From the NCBI GenBank assembly GCA_036346255.1, contig CM070634.1, positions 70,202,476 to 70,266,475 of the forward strand: a stretch of DNA of 64,000 nucleotides, in the 5' to 3' direction. The stretch comes from Ampelocalamus luodianensis (lineage: Eukaryota; Streptophyta; Magnoliopsida; Poales; Poaceae). Both the position numbers and the translations under genes were made by a program. Shown piece by piece: positions 10,908-23,394 of this stretch (position 1 is the stretch's first letter; every line of letters begins with the position of its first letter). Below the pieces are notes generated by a model. The model was not told the origin of the DNA, made no database searches, and saw only the letters and a list, made by a program, of their open reading frames with translations.

Positions 10908-13900
10908 TGTAACATCCCAATTTTAGGCTTGTGTTTCAAATGTAAGAAAATGAGGGGAAATTAAAACTTTTTCTTACATCTTGCATTTCCTGTGTGCTTT
11001 GGGCAATTGTTGTAAAGAGATTATGGGAATACAAAGATCACAAGTCATTTCGACCCACATCTTATTCTTCTTAATCATCCCTGTTCCATCTTGTGATAAT
11101 CTCCTGGAAATATTTTTCCTAAATTCTTGGGTTGGTATGTGACTCCTCTGAAAAGTTTCACAATTTTTAGAAAATGTTTGAATATTTTTGGAGGTCAGTC
11201 AAACCCATTCAAAATCTGGTCAAACCTTGGACCAGTGCCTTGTTAAATTTTTGGAGGAAAATCCACAGCCCCAAAGCCTCTGAAAATTTTATGCTAGGTC
11301 CTCGTTTGAGCTAGCAAGCTCCTGCAAAAATTTCATAATTTTTGGAGTTCTATTGCTACCTCAAACAATTCTCCAAATGTCAGCCTTTCTCTAATCCCAG
11401 AAAATTCAAATCGGTTGGAGTCAAACCAGGGCTCGGACCGGCCCAACTCAACCGACTTGGTTGGACCATGTCGCCGCGCCACACTCGGGCTCGAGCTTTG
11501 CGCGCGCAGGTGAGTCGTTGGATCTCCATCCGGCCGCTCACGACCTCCCACCGATCCGAGGACCTCTTGGCGCCCTCGGCGCCTCGGGTGGTCCAAGCCA
11601 CTGGATGTCCATCGTGGGGCTCACGACCTCCCAGACCTCCTCGCCGCGCAAGACCTCCCCACCTCGGCGATTCTTGGGCGTCCAGACCTCCCGAGCACAT
11701 CCGGGACGTCCGGGACCTCTCCTCGGCTCTGTTTCTCTTCCTCACGACCTCCGGAGGTCGGTCATCATGGTTTTCCCGCACCCGTGCGTGTGTCGAGTCG
11801 AGCGGTTGGGGCGGTGAGATGTCACCTTTGCCTCTTGTCAACGGCTCTTTCTCGACATGCATTTATTGCCGTCGGCTTTAACCTCAAAGTCTTCACCGCT
11901 CTGCCACTTGTCTGTCGTGTGTGCCGTTGGCAGGGGCATGGTTCTTGCTCACAGTAGGTGGCCCTAGCCCTTGCCAAGCTCCCAGGCTATACATAGCCTG
12001 AGGCCTTCCTCTCCTTCTCCTTCTTCGTTCTTGGTTGTGTTGGGCTCCCAGTTGGTGATTCCCAAACTCAAACATCTAACACCACCACCTCCCTGCCTCC
12101 ATTGTTGACCTTGAAGCTCCTTGAAGACCTCCGGGCTCCAGTGGTTCTTCATTGACTTTTTTAGCTGTCGCTTTGCTCTCTTGGTCAGCTTGAGTCTCCC
12201 TAACTTGTGTTGTTTAACCTTCACAGAGGTGGACAATTCGGAAACTTGTTTTGAGTGTCTTGTCGTCTTCCCAAACTCCAGTAGCACCACCGTCACCGGA
12301 GCACCTCCTTCGCATCGACCTCTCCTCCGAGTTCCTCTGGACCTCACCTTGGCCCTGGTGAGTCCTCGTTAGTCCTTTTTAGCTCGGGGTTTAGCTAGAT
12401 TAAAGCGTAGCAAGCCTTTTAGTGTTTGTCGGTTTTGCCGAAAACTTAATTACCACCCTCTCCGGCTCGCCGGCGTTCTGAGTCGTCGCCGCCGTCGAGA
12501 GCACATCCTTTGGGTTCCTGACGTTATTTGGAATCCAACCATGCCCTTGGTTTCGCGGCGAGGTCCCCATCGCCGCGGCAAACCGTTGAGCCCGCTTCGG
12601 GATTTCTTGGTTCAAAACTCCCGTTTTCGTCATCTGGTTAGGACATCTTAAATGCCCATTTATTACCAATCATCAGTGGCAGTGAGTAGTCTTAGCCGCC
12701 ACCCTTTGTCGCTGTCCGGAGGTCCCGCGCCTTTACACAGCACCTTGGACCTCCTCGAGCTCTTCGTAGCCGTCTAAGACCTCCCCACGTTTAGATCTGG
12801 ACCTTTAGATCTTCCCCATGAAAACCCATAAGTGTAAGACCTCCCCCTCGTTTAATCTCGGCCATTAAGACCACCCTCGGTTAGATCTGCACATGCAGAT
12901 GGGTTTCATGAAATTTCTAAGTCCCAGGACCTCCCTAGTTCTACCTCGGCCTTTAAAGACCTCCTGGGATTAGCTCTTAGCCGTTAGATCTGGCTCTGTG
13001 TTAAATCTTTCGCACTAGGACCTCCCCTGGTTAGATCCTAGCCGTTTAGGACCTCTTGGAACTACATCTGAGCCACTAGGGCCACTCCTGCGCAAAAAGA
13101 CCTCCTCGGGGTCATTTTTGTAAAAACCACCTTCGGGACCTCCCCGAGGTCCTCGTTGGAAAAGACCTCCTCGTGGTCCTCTTTGCAAAAAGAGCACCCC
13201 CGGTCCTTGTTAGGAAACCCTCAGGACCTCCCCAATCTTGATCTTAGCCGTTCGCGACCTCCCCGGCTTTAGATCTGAGCGTTGGATTTTATTTGTAAAA
13301 TCTTTAGTCACACGACCTCCCTCCGCGTTGTTCTGGACCGTTCAAGACCTCCCTAGGTCTAATCTGAACCGTCCAGATCTCCTCCCGATAAAACACTATC
13401 GCTTAGGACCTCCCCGAGAAGATCTTGGTCATCCAAGACCTCCTCGTGTCAATCCCAGCCGATCAAGACCTCCCTCTGGAAGATCTTGACCGTCTAGGAC
13501 CTCCTTCTGTGGATTTAGCCGTAGGACCTCCCTCTGGAGATCTAGACCGTTGGGACCTCCTCTGTGAGATTCTGACCGTCCCGACCTCTTTCCTCGGATT
13601 TAAAGCCTTAGGACCTCCCCTAGTGCTCGGGACCGCGGATCTCGATCGGCGGTCCACGACCTCTGATAAGCGCGTGAGACCTCCTTGCGTGCGCAGTGCG
13701 CGCTCTGGTCGTGATCGTGGGATCAGATCTCAACGATCCGACCTCCCGGTCTGGGAGGAGGTCTTGTGCGCTGTCTTGTCGAGGCTCGTGGCCGTCGGAC
13801 CTTGATCTAACGCCCACGACCTCTCCTTGTCTTCGATTCGTTTGGACCTCCCGAGAGCTCAAGTTTCTAAGTCTTTTCTTGTCTCAAATTTCAAAAGTGC

Positions 13901-16168
13901 ATAACTTTGTCGTTTTAACTCCTTTTGAATGATTCCAGTTGCTGTAGCTTTGTTATAGTATAAACTTTAATCTGAGAATGAAATTAGGCCCTGTTGTGTA
14001 GCAGAAAATGATTTAAACGGCATGATCTTATTTAATGCAAAAATGAGGTCTAGAAATTCATGAAAAATTTGTAAACCACATAACTTCCTCTCTGTAGTTG
14101 CAAAGTGAGCAAACTCAACCTGGTAAATTTGGCCTATATACATGCTTTAAATTGATCTAGGCTTTGTCTTTATTCATGTTCCTGAGAAATGATATATGCT
14201 AGTTGTAGAACTTAGAAAAATCATAACTAAATCATCTTAACTCCAAATGACCTAAAATTTTATATGGGTTACCACTATACCAGTAGGTAGCTACCATAAA
14301 AATTTCAGCTTCAAAATATTTCTAGAAAATATTTTTGCTACAGTACTAATTATGGCCGAAAATGAGTTTTTAAGTAATATCTTTTGCGCCACAAATCCAA
14401 ATTAGGTTTTTCCAGTTTCTATGTCTAGGTATATTTGTATTCAACCTTAGGTATAAATTTCGTCGCATTTGGATAAATTTTGCTTGCTCTTTTGTTTAAG
14501 TTTTGCTTGTCTTATTGGTTGTTCTTGGTTCTTTTTGCCTTTTCGTTTAGGATTCGACATTTGCGGTAACCCCGAGAACGACCCTCCGCAACAAATTGAG
14601 CAACGACAAGCGAAAAGCGGTTTGATCATGTTAATCCCAGTATTTTAAGTATTTATGTTGATTACAAATTCTATGTATGCATTGCTACTTTGTTTTAATA
14701 GTTGGCCTAGTAGATGCATTTCCTTAGCAAATGATTATCCTCTACTACCATGAGCCTAGGTTACTTGCTGTGATTTAGAGTTCGTGGATGGGCTCTTGTC
14801 ACTTAGTAGTTGCGAATTAATTGCTTAGCCATGCTTAGCTTCGGTAGAAATGGGCGGTTATCGACTTGTCGATAACCTTGATCACATCAAACTTATTATG
14901 ATTATGATTTTCACCTTGTGCCATGTCTCCTTATGAAAACTAAAACTGAAAACAAAATGATTTAGACTTGGGCACAATGGTATGATGGTGTGATTTTGGG
15001 TGTGACTGGAATGGTGCCCGGGTCAACAAGGACCGAACATCTTGTTACACTAAACCAAGCATTTTAGCGTGCTAACCACATTAGAGGTATGGGACCTCTC
15101 TTGACTTAGTACTTTGGCGTGTATTGGCTCCAGAGTCGCAGGAGTCGCGGGAGGGATGGAGGTGGGAGCATTGTAGTGTCAGAAAGGTTTCCCAGTAACA
15201 ATGGTTGTCTTTCGACTTGCAATGTAAGCATATGGTGTTTCTACCCATCTGAGCGGCTCGTAGTTAATACACAAGATTGGAAATGTCTCGTAGGACTTAG
15301 CCGTGCAAACATACCTTCGAAGTGTGCTTTGTGGCTTAAAGGCGGTGCGAAGTGTGGGTACATTGGTACACCTGCAGGTTAAAACTATTCGAATAGCCTC
15401 GTCCTAGGTTATGGACACGCTTGGCAAGGTCTTTCAAGAGTTAGACTACAACCTTTTAAATTAAAACTTGATGGGTGGTGCGAATCGGGATTAGTGCTAT
15501 GTTGTGGTGGCTATTGGGATAGTCACTTCCAGTGGTTACTTGTATGTATCTTTACTTCTGTTATTTTGATAACAAAATAAATTTGCAAACTTGCTTTTAA
15601 AATGTATTCTGATGTGCAAATAAACTTGGCTTCATGCAAAATGAGACATACAACCTCCACCTAAATAAGCTTGCATGTAGTTTATGAATAGGTCTGCTAT
15701 TCCACACGTCGATCTTGCGGGTACAAAGACAATCTTTGTACTCGGTTGCTATGCTTAATTGTTTTGTTGCGAGAGGAAGAAGGTGAGCCCGAGGGCCTCA
15801 CTTTTGTGAGCTGTGTTGTGGTAGCTTGCGGGGCGACTAGCTTGGCGGCCCGGTCGGTTGCCTTGTGGGTTATGTTGGCTAACCGGTCGACTTTTGTTCT
15901 AGCCATCTTATGGCGCTTTTGCTTCATTGTCATTCTTGTATATTGTTCTATTTGGCGGTCGGCTCTCTTTTGTAATAACTTTCTTGTATGTATGTCGTTG
16001 TTGAACTTAGTGATGTATGTGTATGGAATTGATGTGTAATTTTGTGATGATGTACATATGCTGCAATTCTGGGAAGCGTATGTCCATCGAGGCTTAGAAT
16101 GTTTAATTAGTAACGCTAGAACCAATTGGAGGTTAAGTGTTACTAGTTAAATATTCCGGGTCCTCACA
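10908..16168 (+). mobile_element. 5.26-kb solo LTR, family A copy 1 (Gypsy)
   Basis: It starts TGTAACATCCCAATTTTAGG and ends GGGTCCTCACA. The direct repeat AGGAC is present on both sides (10903-10907 and 16169-16173), so both ends are exact. Closely related sequences begin at 36165 and 44913. No internal coding region, PBS or PPT is present, so it is a solo LTR left by LTR-LTR recombination. At over 5 kb it is very long for an LTR. It includes a GGACCTCC-rich array (12720-13860), the palindrome CTATTCGAATAG (15385-15396) and a 9-bp stem hairpin, GTACAAAGA/TCTTTGTAC (15721-15741). Confidence 0.9.
12720..13860 (+). repeat. GGACCTCC-rich degenerate tandem array
   Basis: Over about 1.1 kb the word GACCTCC recurs roughly every 30-45 bases, usually followed by a degenerate piece like TTAGATCTTGACCGTTAG. 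Copies are strongly diverged. Long ORFs here (for example 13425-13805) are by-products of the repeats and have no recognisable domain. Confidence 0.8.
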
Positions 16169-17165
16169 AGGACAACGGTGGAGGCTCGGGTTGATGGCTA
16201 ATCGGCGGCGGGTTGCTCCGGTGAGGGTTTGGGTGCACGCAAAAGGATCGCAAGGACCAGGTGATGTGAACAGGTCATGCGCTAGGACCAATGGTCATTG
16301 GCGACGATGGGAACGTGGCAGTGAGGGCAAAGCAGAGCGGTGGTGTGGGCTTTGACAGCGCGACGGCGCTACGGCCTTCCTCCGGCTACGAGAAGAGGCG
16401 GACGATGTAGAACAAGACGAAGCTAATGGTGTAGACGACGATGGTAGGGGCTCACTGGTTGTGAGGGAATCAATAAAATACCGAGGCGGCATTACTAGGG
16501 TTCAACCTTTGATTCTTGTGAAATGACGATGATCTAGGGTTCGGGGCTTTGTGGATCTAGCGGCAGGGGTCGAGGTGACGGGTCTGACACGGATGTCGAT
16601 GGCTTAAATAGCCTATAGCGGTGGGGCTATGGGAGAATTCGAGCGTGACATGGCGGTGGAGTCCAGCTCATGCACAATGAAGCTGATGACTAGTGACTCA
16701 GTAGCGGGCCCACATGTGAGCGACTTTGGCTCCGGTGTTTTTGTGTCGGAAACAGCACTTGTGCAGCTGACGGGTGGGTCCAGTGGTGCGAGCTAGTAGG
16801 AGAGAGAAGATGGGATGCACGTGGGTTTGGGCCAAGGTCAATAGGAGATGGGCTCAGCCCAATTGAGTTTCCTAGATTTTAAATAGCTTTTCTATTTTGG
16901 AAAATACCAAAAAAAATCCAAATGGCAAAGTAAAAATAGCAAATGAACTAAAAAAATTCCAAAAAATCTAAAAAATATTTCCAAGCACAAAGAACTCAAA
17001 TAAAATAGTTTTGGAATTAATTGATGTTCATATTAGCCACATTAAATTTTTTTGACTTTAAAAGTTCCAGTTAAGCTTTAACAAATTCAAATAAAATCTG
17101 GTGAAATTTTCCAAGGGACTGAACTAGTTAAAAGGTTTTAAAACTTAAAAAATTGGGCTATTACA

Positions 17166-18660
17166 GGGGCATGAAGGCAAATCGGAGGGTTCGTACTATG
17201 ATGCAGTGCTCAAGGGGTATGGGAATTGGGGGCCTTGTACTCTAACGGAGAGCTCAAGGTGTAGGAGATTTTTCGTTGTATGCATGTGCTGTTGTTTGTT
17301 TTTCTAAAGAACCAAAAACAGATAGGATGTGTTGTTGCTAATTTTCTAGATAGACATTAGATCATATGCATTTGTGGTTTAATTTTGTTCTCTTGCAAAT
17401 TGTGATAAGTCTTGTTGTCAATTTTGTGATGGCCAAATAGCACATCAGCATTCTCTTTTTTATTATCATTAGATGAGAAAGAGGCGGTACTCGATTTTTT
17501 TCAAAGGTAGAATGATGCATACTTTAGATTTTTTATAGGCATAGCCCTCTATTTTTTGGGTTAATTCCTTATTTGCCACCGAAAGTTGGCCGGTCCCTAA
17601 AATGTCATCGCGAAACTACTTCTTCTTTCATTGCCATCGGATCTTAAATTCTATCATGTTTTTGCCACTCTGATTAGTCTCGTTAGGTCCAATCTCCATT
17701 ATCTACTAAAAAATTATCAAAATACCCATCTTAACCTTCTTCTTTCTCCTTACTCTTCTTCGTGCCCCTGCCCCCCTTGCCGACATTGCCCACCCGACCT
17801 CCCACCCATGCCGCTCCACTGTCGTTGCCCCTCCGTGTGCTAACCTGGCCTCCCCGCCACCACCACCGTCGTCGCTCCCGCTCCTGCCACCCCTCCTTCT
17901 CTGTCCCAGCCGCCCATGGTACCGTACCTGGCCCATGAACGGCGACGAAGGAGGGAGCATGAAGTGTCCCCGAGCTATGCATATCTTAGGACGGTGGCGG
18001 TTGGTGTGGAGGAGGACAAGGGTGGCTGAAACACGACGACGAGCAAATGGGCATGGAGGTGGCATATCCCGGTGACTAGGGTCGGAGGTAGCATGCGCAC
18101 AGAGTGTTTTCAAGGATGGGGACTCTGTTTTTGTGGATGATGGGGCAGAAGGATGTGTCAAGGATGCTGACGATGGTGGCCATGGTAGCGATGAGGAGGA
18201 TGACGAAGGCGCTGCACGTTGGATAGGGTGGCCGATGGTGGTGGGGAATAGTATGAACATGACAAGGCGCACCTTGTGATGTGGTTGTATAGTCGAGATG
18301 ATGACGGAGGTGGCGGCGACGTGGCTGGTAGTGCAACGAGCGACGGTGATTTCGGTGGTTCTCTGGCATGGCGAAGGCACTACTAGAACCATAGGAAGGT
18401 TAGGAACAAGATGGCACAATCAATTTGAGAAGAAGTTGGTGCTCCACCGGATTTGGGAATGAAGATGGGCTTGGTGGTGGTGCGACGTGGTTTAGGGAGA
18501 TGGAGAGGGCGGAGCGAGGCGACCTCGCTCGGGCCATATGGGAGAAGTAACGGGGCATATGTGTACTCGACTTACTTTTGCTGGTACGGTGGTAACAAAA
18601 ACTACCGGTAGGCACATGTGTACCTGATTTATTTTTAGAGTCGACACACCTAATGTATAC
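17166..18660. other. Unassigned region, possible degraded DNA transposon
   Basis: No supported gene. From about 17555 the phrase TTCCTTATTTGCCACCGAAA and a GC-rich stretch with many CCACC/GCCGCC words resemble non-autonomous or gene-capturing DNA elements of grasses. Minus-strand ORFs here (17706-18419) are low-complexity (RRR, GGGG, HHH runs) and match no family I recognise. Two similar phrases, GGCATATGTGTACTCGACTT (from about 18553) and GGCACATGTGTACCTGATTT (from about 18612), form a direct repeat of about 26 bp. Confidence 0.3.
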
Positions 18661-18664
18661 TTCT

Positions 18665-19534
18665 CCTCAGCTGTTTACTGTGTGTGACGCGGTTTACTGT
18701 TTGTTTTGAACTGTATTACTGTAAGCGACATGAATTATTATTGCCATGGATATGTATCGAATTACTGATCCTATTAATGTGTTCTACTTGATGCCAAAAT
18801 GAGTTTTACTGTACAACAAAACTTCTTGATATGACCACTTAGTCACCGTTTGTTCAGACAAAAAATACTCCCGCATATCCTCCTGTGGCGCCAACAATAA
18901 AAAGGTGAGCGATCCCATGCATCCCACTAAATGCACCCCCACGTAAGCGATCATAAAATCCACCCACCTACCCCCACCCCACGTTCTCCCAACCATTATC
19001 GCTTCTCCCCTACCAACATCTTAGCGTCCCCTTCCAACGACTCCCTTTTGACGAATTGCATTGATAATGACTTTTGGACGTCCCCAACGGGCGCAGAGGA
19101 ACCTCGCTCGGCAGTGCTCATTCTCCGCCACCAATGTCGGTCAGATCTTCCTCCAACGCATGCAAATTCTGCCCCTCGTTTACTGTAGTGCCTGGAATAA
19201 TGACAAACAACCCAGGTTTCTCCACATAGATGGCTACACCGTTGGTAAACACTATACCTCTTGCTGCAAGCCCCCCGACAACTAGGATCCTCTCCTCCAT
19301 GTGTCAGTCCTCATGCCATCCCTCACTGTTTCTCCATGCAAGATGACGACACCTGACGCCGACCGGACGTACACCCACATATGTGTGTTTTACAGGTCTT
19401 TGCGCATGTTTTACTACCAGTATGATGTCCATTTACTGGGTTTAAACTCATCAATAATTTACTGTTCTATCTAGTGTCATTTACTTGTTTTCTGTTGTAT
19501 ATTACTGTGTTAACCGTGTTTTACTGATGTCTAG
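18665..19534 (+). repeat. Dispersed TTTACTGT motifs upstream of the FAR1 gene
   Basis: TTTACTGT or ATTACTGT-like words occur about ten times here (for example near 18675, 18692, 18712, 18803, 19180, 19460 and 19520) and again at about 23420-23680 beyond the FAR1 exons. Such dispersed words near a FAR1-type transposase gene could be subterminal transposase-binding sites or intron sequence of the same element. Terminal inverted repeats were not found. Confidence 0.35.
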
Positions 19535-19712
19535 ACAAGGACGTCCCTGACCATATGGTGCCCTTGGTCTGCATGAAGTTCGATAATGAGTGTGTCGCTT
19601 ACCAGTTCTACTGTCGGTACATGTGAGAAAGAACATGAGCGGGAAAACAATCAAAGAATTATGTTGCACTCTGGAAGGGAAACACGACTTCTACATGCCG
19701 GAGAAGGAGTGT

Positions 19713-22700
19713 TGTAACATCCCAATTTTCAGAGTCTTTTTGAAGCTTTCAAAATAAAATAAACCATTTTCATTTTATTGAATTAATTTAAAGCTTAAAT
19801 TGAAATTTCAGAATTAAAAATATTTTAAAGGATTAAAATAAACTCCAATTAAATTCAAAATTAATTTATACAAGTTCTTTAGGTTCCAAGGATTTGTGTG
19901 GTATTTTCTTGAATTTTTTGAATTTATTTTATCTTTGGATTTTCTTTTCTTTTTCTCCTTTTTCTTTCTTTCGTTTTCTTTTCTCTTTCTTCTTTCTTTC
20001 TTTCTTTCTTTCTTTTTTTTCTTCCCACTTTCTGTTCTTCTTGGCCGAGCGTGTGCCCGAATGTGTGCACATCTGCCGGCCGCGTCGCCCCTACCGCCGC
20101 ACTCGCGCCCAGCTGCCGCCTATCCGCATGCCCATGCCCTGTGCACCTTGCCCCACTCGCACCGCCGAGAATCCCGCGTCCCCAAGCCACGAGCCCATGC
20201 GCCGAACCACCGTCGAGAATCCCGCATTCCTTGTCGATCTGAGTGTTGCCTCTTCCCTATAAAGGGAGCACCGTGTGTTCCCTTCTTTCCTCTTCATTTT
20301 GCCCCAAGCCTCAACACCTAACTCCCCACTGTTTGCCCAAAAAGCCGACGTCAATCCACCTTCTTTCGAAGTTCGGTGACAACGCAACTGCATTGATCTC
20401 CTTCTCCGGTGAGTTCCAAGCTAAGCTAAGTGCATCATAGCGTGTTCTCGAGGTTCGCCCACCTTTTCCCCCTCTTATTTCGATCGATTCATCGCTGTGG
20501 AGCCTCGCGGCCATTGGCCATTCTTCTCCACCACCGACCGCCACTGTCTCGCCTCCTTGGACCACCTCCGGTTTCCCTGTCTGTCCCAGCATGCTCCCCG
20601 TGCCTATGCTGTGCCCATGCACATGTCGCCCCTCATCGCCCATTGCGAGCGCCGTCGCCGCCCCAGCAGCGCTTTGTGCGCGCGTCGCTCTTGCTGTCTT
20701 TGCTGCCGCGTGCGCCTACGCTCACGCCACCACCTCCCAAGCATCCTTAAGGACCCGGGGTCCCATTTTTCAGATCGTCGGACGCTCCCATGCTGCCGTT
20801 TGCCGCTGGCCACTACCTCCCCGAGCGCCACCTCCTCTCTCTGTTTTCCTCTTTTGTATTCTGTTCTGTGATTTTCCTCTGAGTCACTGGCATTGGAGGC
20901 CCACTTGTCATACACAGTCCTTCCTCTCTGTTTCCATCTCTCTCACTTCTATATGGGGCCCAAGTGTCAGCCATTTCTTTAATCATTTAATCATGAAATA
21001 GAATATTCCAGGGTATATTCCCTCGTTTCCTTTTTCTATCATTTTATGTGATATTCAAACTTCTGGATGTTCATTCTCCTTCGTACGAACTCTGATTCCA
21101 TCAATTCTTATTCCTAAATTCATCAAGATTCTTAACCTTTATTTCGGTGCTTATTTGATAATTTTTGGACTTTATTTGGATTTTTTGTATTTATTTGTTT
21201 CGCTTTGGGTGTACAGAATCCGGTGTTTCCGAAGCCAGCTTGGACCAGTCTGTTGAAGTTTCAACATCCTTCAATGAAGGCAAGTCGTAGACCTTTGATC
21301 ATGTTATACCTATTTTATAAAATTATATTGTTTTATATCAACATGCATGCTAATTTTATATCAATTGCTTTCGGGGATAGTTAAATACCGATTTGATAAT
21401 ATGCCACCTTGAACAATTGTGATGGACATATATCCTTGGAAACCATAGGATGGGTTGATATTAGTTGGAAATATAAGTAATACCAACATTGGGGGCGTAA
21501 TATGCTTAGTCATGCTTTAGTTATATGATGGGTTCCTTCACAATGATAATTATGAAAATTTGACTAAACGAAATATGAAATTGTGGCATGGCCACTCTTA
21601 TTAAAATTTGTTGTGCCATGGCAAGAGTTTTCATTTGGCCGGGTTGAACAAAAAATGGTTTCATACTCAGGCAAATGATCGTGTAGTAAATGGGGTGTTT
21701 TTGGGATGAGGATGTCTCGCCTGAATAATCACTAAGGACTTAACTTGGTGCGCCATTGATCTAGGACTTACTGTACAACCACATGTCCTGTATGAGATGG
21801 ACCTGACCAATTAATTAGCGATGCCTTGATTTTAGTTCTGTTTGGTGGAAGTGTGAACTTTGAGTTGGACATTTACACTGGCGCAAGAGGGGGCCACGAC
21901 TGTGATGTATGTTGAGATGGAATTTTGTGAGTTTGTGGAACTAGTCGGGGGCGAAACCTTAGCGAGCAAAACTGGGTTAAGGCATAGCTTTGTAAAAGCC
22001 TTGTGATAATCACTTAGTCGCACGCCTTCGAAAGCGTGTCTTGGCCGACGTTATAAGTTGATTATCTCTTGTGGGTCAAGCTGTACAACTCTGCAAAGTG
22101 TTAAAAAACTATTCAAATAGCTGTGTCCTCGGTTATGGATAATGCCTGGTGATTTCACACGAGGGATAGAATTTTCTTAAAAATATTAGAATGGTGGTTG
22201 TTGGTTGGGAAGTGAGCGGGTAGTTCCCTAGTCTTTTCAAAGAAATTGTCTATCTATTTATGATTCTTTTTAATTATGCTTTTAAATCTATTTACTGTAT
22301 TTACTGTCGATACTGCTTTCTGCAAAAGAACTATACAATTATTTCTTGTTCAAACCTTACATGAATACTATTTGCATACCATTTCCCTACGACTTGCTGA
22401 GTACTTTATGTACTCACAGTTGTATGCCTTGTTGATCAGTCACCGAGGAAGGCCAAGAGAACACAGAGTTATATGAGAAGGAGTACTTTGAGAACTATGC
22501 GAACTAGGATGCACTCCCCACTCAATTGCCTATGGGCATATTGGATGGCTACCATGAGTTGCTTTCTTTCACTGCAAGTTTATTTATTTATCGCTAAGCC
22601 CTGCGTGACAAATTTTGTAAACGTTGACGATAAAGTCCGTTGCTACTAAGTAATAATAATTTGCCTTTTCTTAGCTGTTTCATTGTATGGATATGATTTT

Positions 22701-22775
22701 ATCAATGTTGCCACTATATGAACTAGTTACTGGCGATGGGACTAGTTCAAAATACACAGAGAGTCCATATTTGCA
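19713..22775 (+). mobile_element. Solo LTR inside the FAR1 gene (Gypsy, related to family B)
   Basis: It starts TGTAACATCCCAATTTTCAG and is placed to end at about TTTGCA (22775), because this end restores the FAR1 reading across the gap. The flanks AGTGT (left) and CATGT (right, overlapping the end) match only partly, so the exact end may shift by a few bases. Inside it shares with the 51925 LTR the phrase GGCAAGTCGTAGACCTTTGA, a palindrome variant CTATTCAAATAG (22109-22120) and the hairpin GAGTAC-TTTAT-GTACTC (22399-22415). There are no coding domains. GC-rich ORFs at 20050-20900 look spurious. Confidence 0.75.
19985..20022 (+). repeat. CTTT microsatellite
   Basis: About eight consecutive TTTC/CTTT units followed by a T run, inside the LTR at 19713-22775. 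It underlies low-complexity F/S-rich reading frames that are not real genes. Confidence 0.85.
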
Positions 22776-23095
22776 TGTTCGAGTCCCGACAAGCGTGAAC
22801 ATAGCAAGACCTCCAAGAGGATTGGGTGTAGGGCATTCATGAAGTTGCATAAGAGCCCGAAAGATGGCTCCGTATCCATCAATAGGGTTGTGTTGGAGCA
22901 CAACCACACACTCGCTAGGATGCAGTCCTTGGTCTCGTTCATGCAATCACACAAGAACTTTGATCCCCTATTGATGGAGCTCATCGACACCATGCAGGTT
23001 GGCAAGTTCCCTCACAACGCTATGATGAACGTTTTGTTGGAGATGCACGGGAGACCGCATAACATACCATTCACCACGTGTGACCTAGAAAACAG

Positions 23096-23354
23096 GTTTT
23101 TACTATGTTCCATCGTTGTCTTTACTTGTGTAATCGTGACGAATTACCATCCTTTCCTTATTCACGTCATTATGGCTGCGATGTGCGAATCCATCTCATA
23201 TATTCCATATTATGCCTTTCTCAAAGTAAAAAAAAAAAATGCAAAAGTCGACTTATTGTTATCATGCAATGTAAAAAAAATGCGACCTACCACACTATTT
23301 GGCCGAACCCCTCAAAATATATTTCAGAAGTTTCATCTTCGCTTGTTGCTGTTA

Positions 23355-23394
<40 letters not shown>

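Larger units (their letters stand above)
8556..17165 (-). mobile_element. Solo LTR on minus strand, split by a later insertion
   Basis: Read on the minus strand the element starts TGTAATAGCCCAATTTTTT (complement of about 17147-17165), a typical grass Gypsy LTR start, and ends near TCCCGACA (complement of 8556 onward). The 10908-16168 LTR plus its 5-bp duplication interrupts it. Joining the flanks gives about 3.3 kb. No PBS, PPT or coding domain adjoins it. It carries the palindrome CTATTCGAATAG (9241-9252), shared with other LTRs here. The flanks GGAGG (left) and GGGGC (right) do not match, so the 8556 end is approximate. The region also holds low-complexity ORFs that are not genes. Confidence 0.6.
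19535..23095 (+). pseudogene. FAR1 DNA-binding domain gene (FRS or MULE transposase type), split
   Basis: Two coding pieces belong together. Piece 1 (19535-19711), after a CTAG acceptor, reads MVPLVCMKFDNECVAYQFYC, then in another frame VRKNMSGKTIKELCC and FYMPEKEC. Piece 2 (about 22776-23095) reads SPDKREHSKTSKRIGCRAFM and VLEHNHTLARMQ, ending before a GT donor at 23096. This is the zinc-chelating FAR1 domain (FYxxY, C...C...HxH) of plant FAR1/FHY3-related regulators and Mutator-like transposases, which act in the nucleus. A 3-kb LTR is inserted right after EKEC. A deletion of about seven codons with a frameshift removes the YAxxxGF part, so the gene is dead. No DDE or SWIM domain was found, so regulator and transposase origins cannot be told apart. 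Confidence 0.75.

Noticed and set aside
11342..12372. Several long overlapping ORFs on both strands in the first 5-kb LTR
   Set aside because: GC-rich LTR sequence gives open frames on both strands. They show no domain and are not kept in copies 2 and 3.
12720..13860. The GGACCTCC array as a possible CRISPR-like array
   Set aside because: Units are degenerate, spacers are not of constant length or unique, and the context is a plant LTR.
17706..18419. A 237-residue minus-strand ORF
   Set aside because: Low-complexity H, R, S and G runs with no family match and no supporting splice or start context. Probably a by-product of GC-rich repeat DNA.
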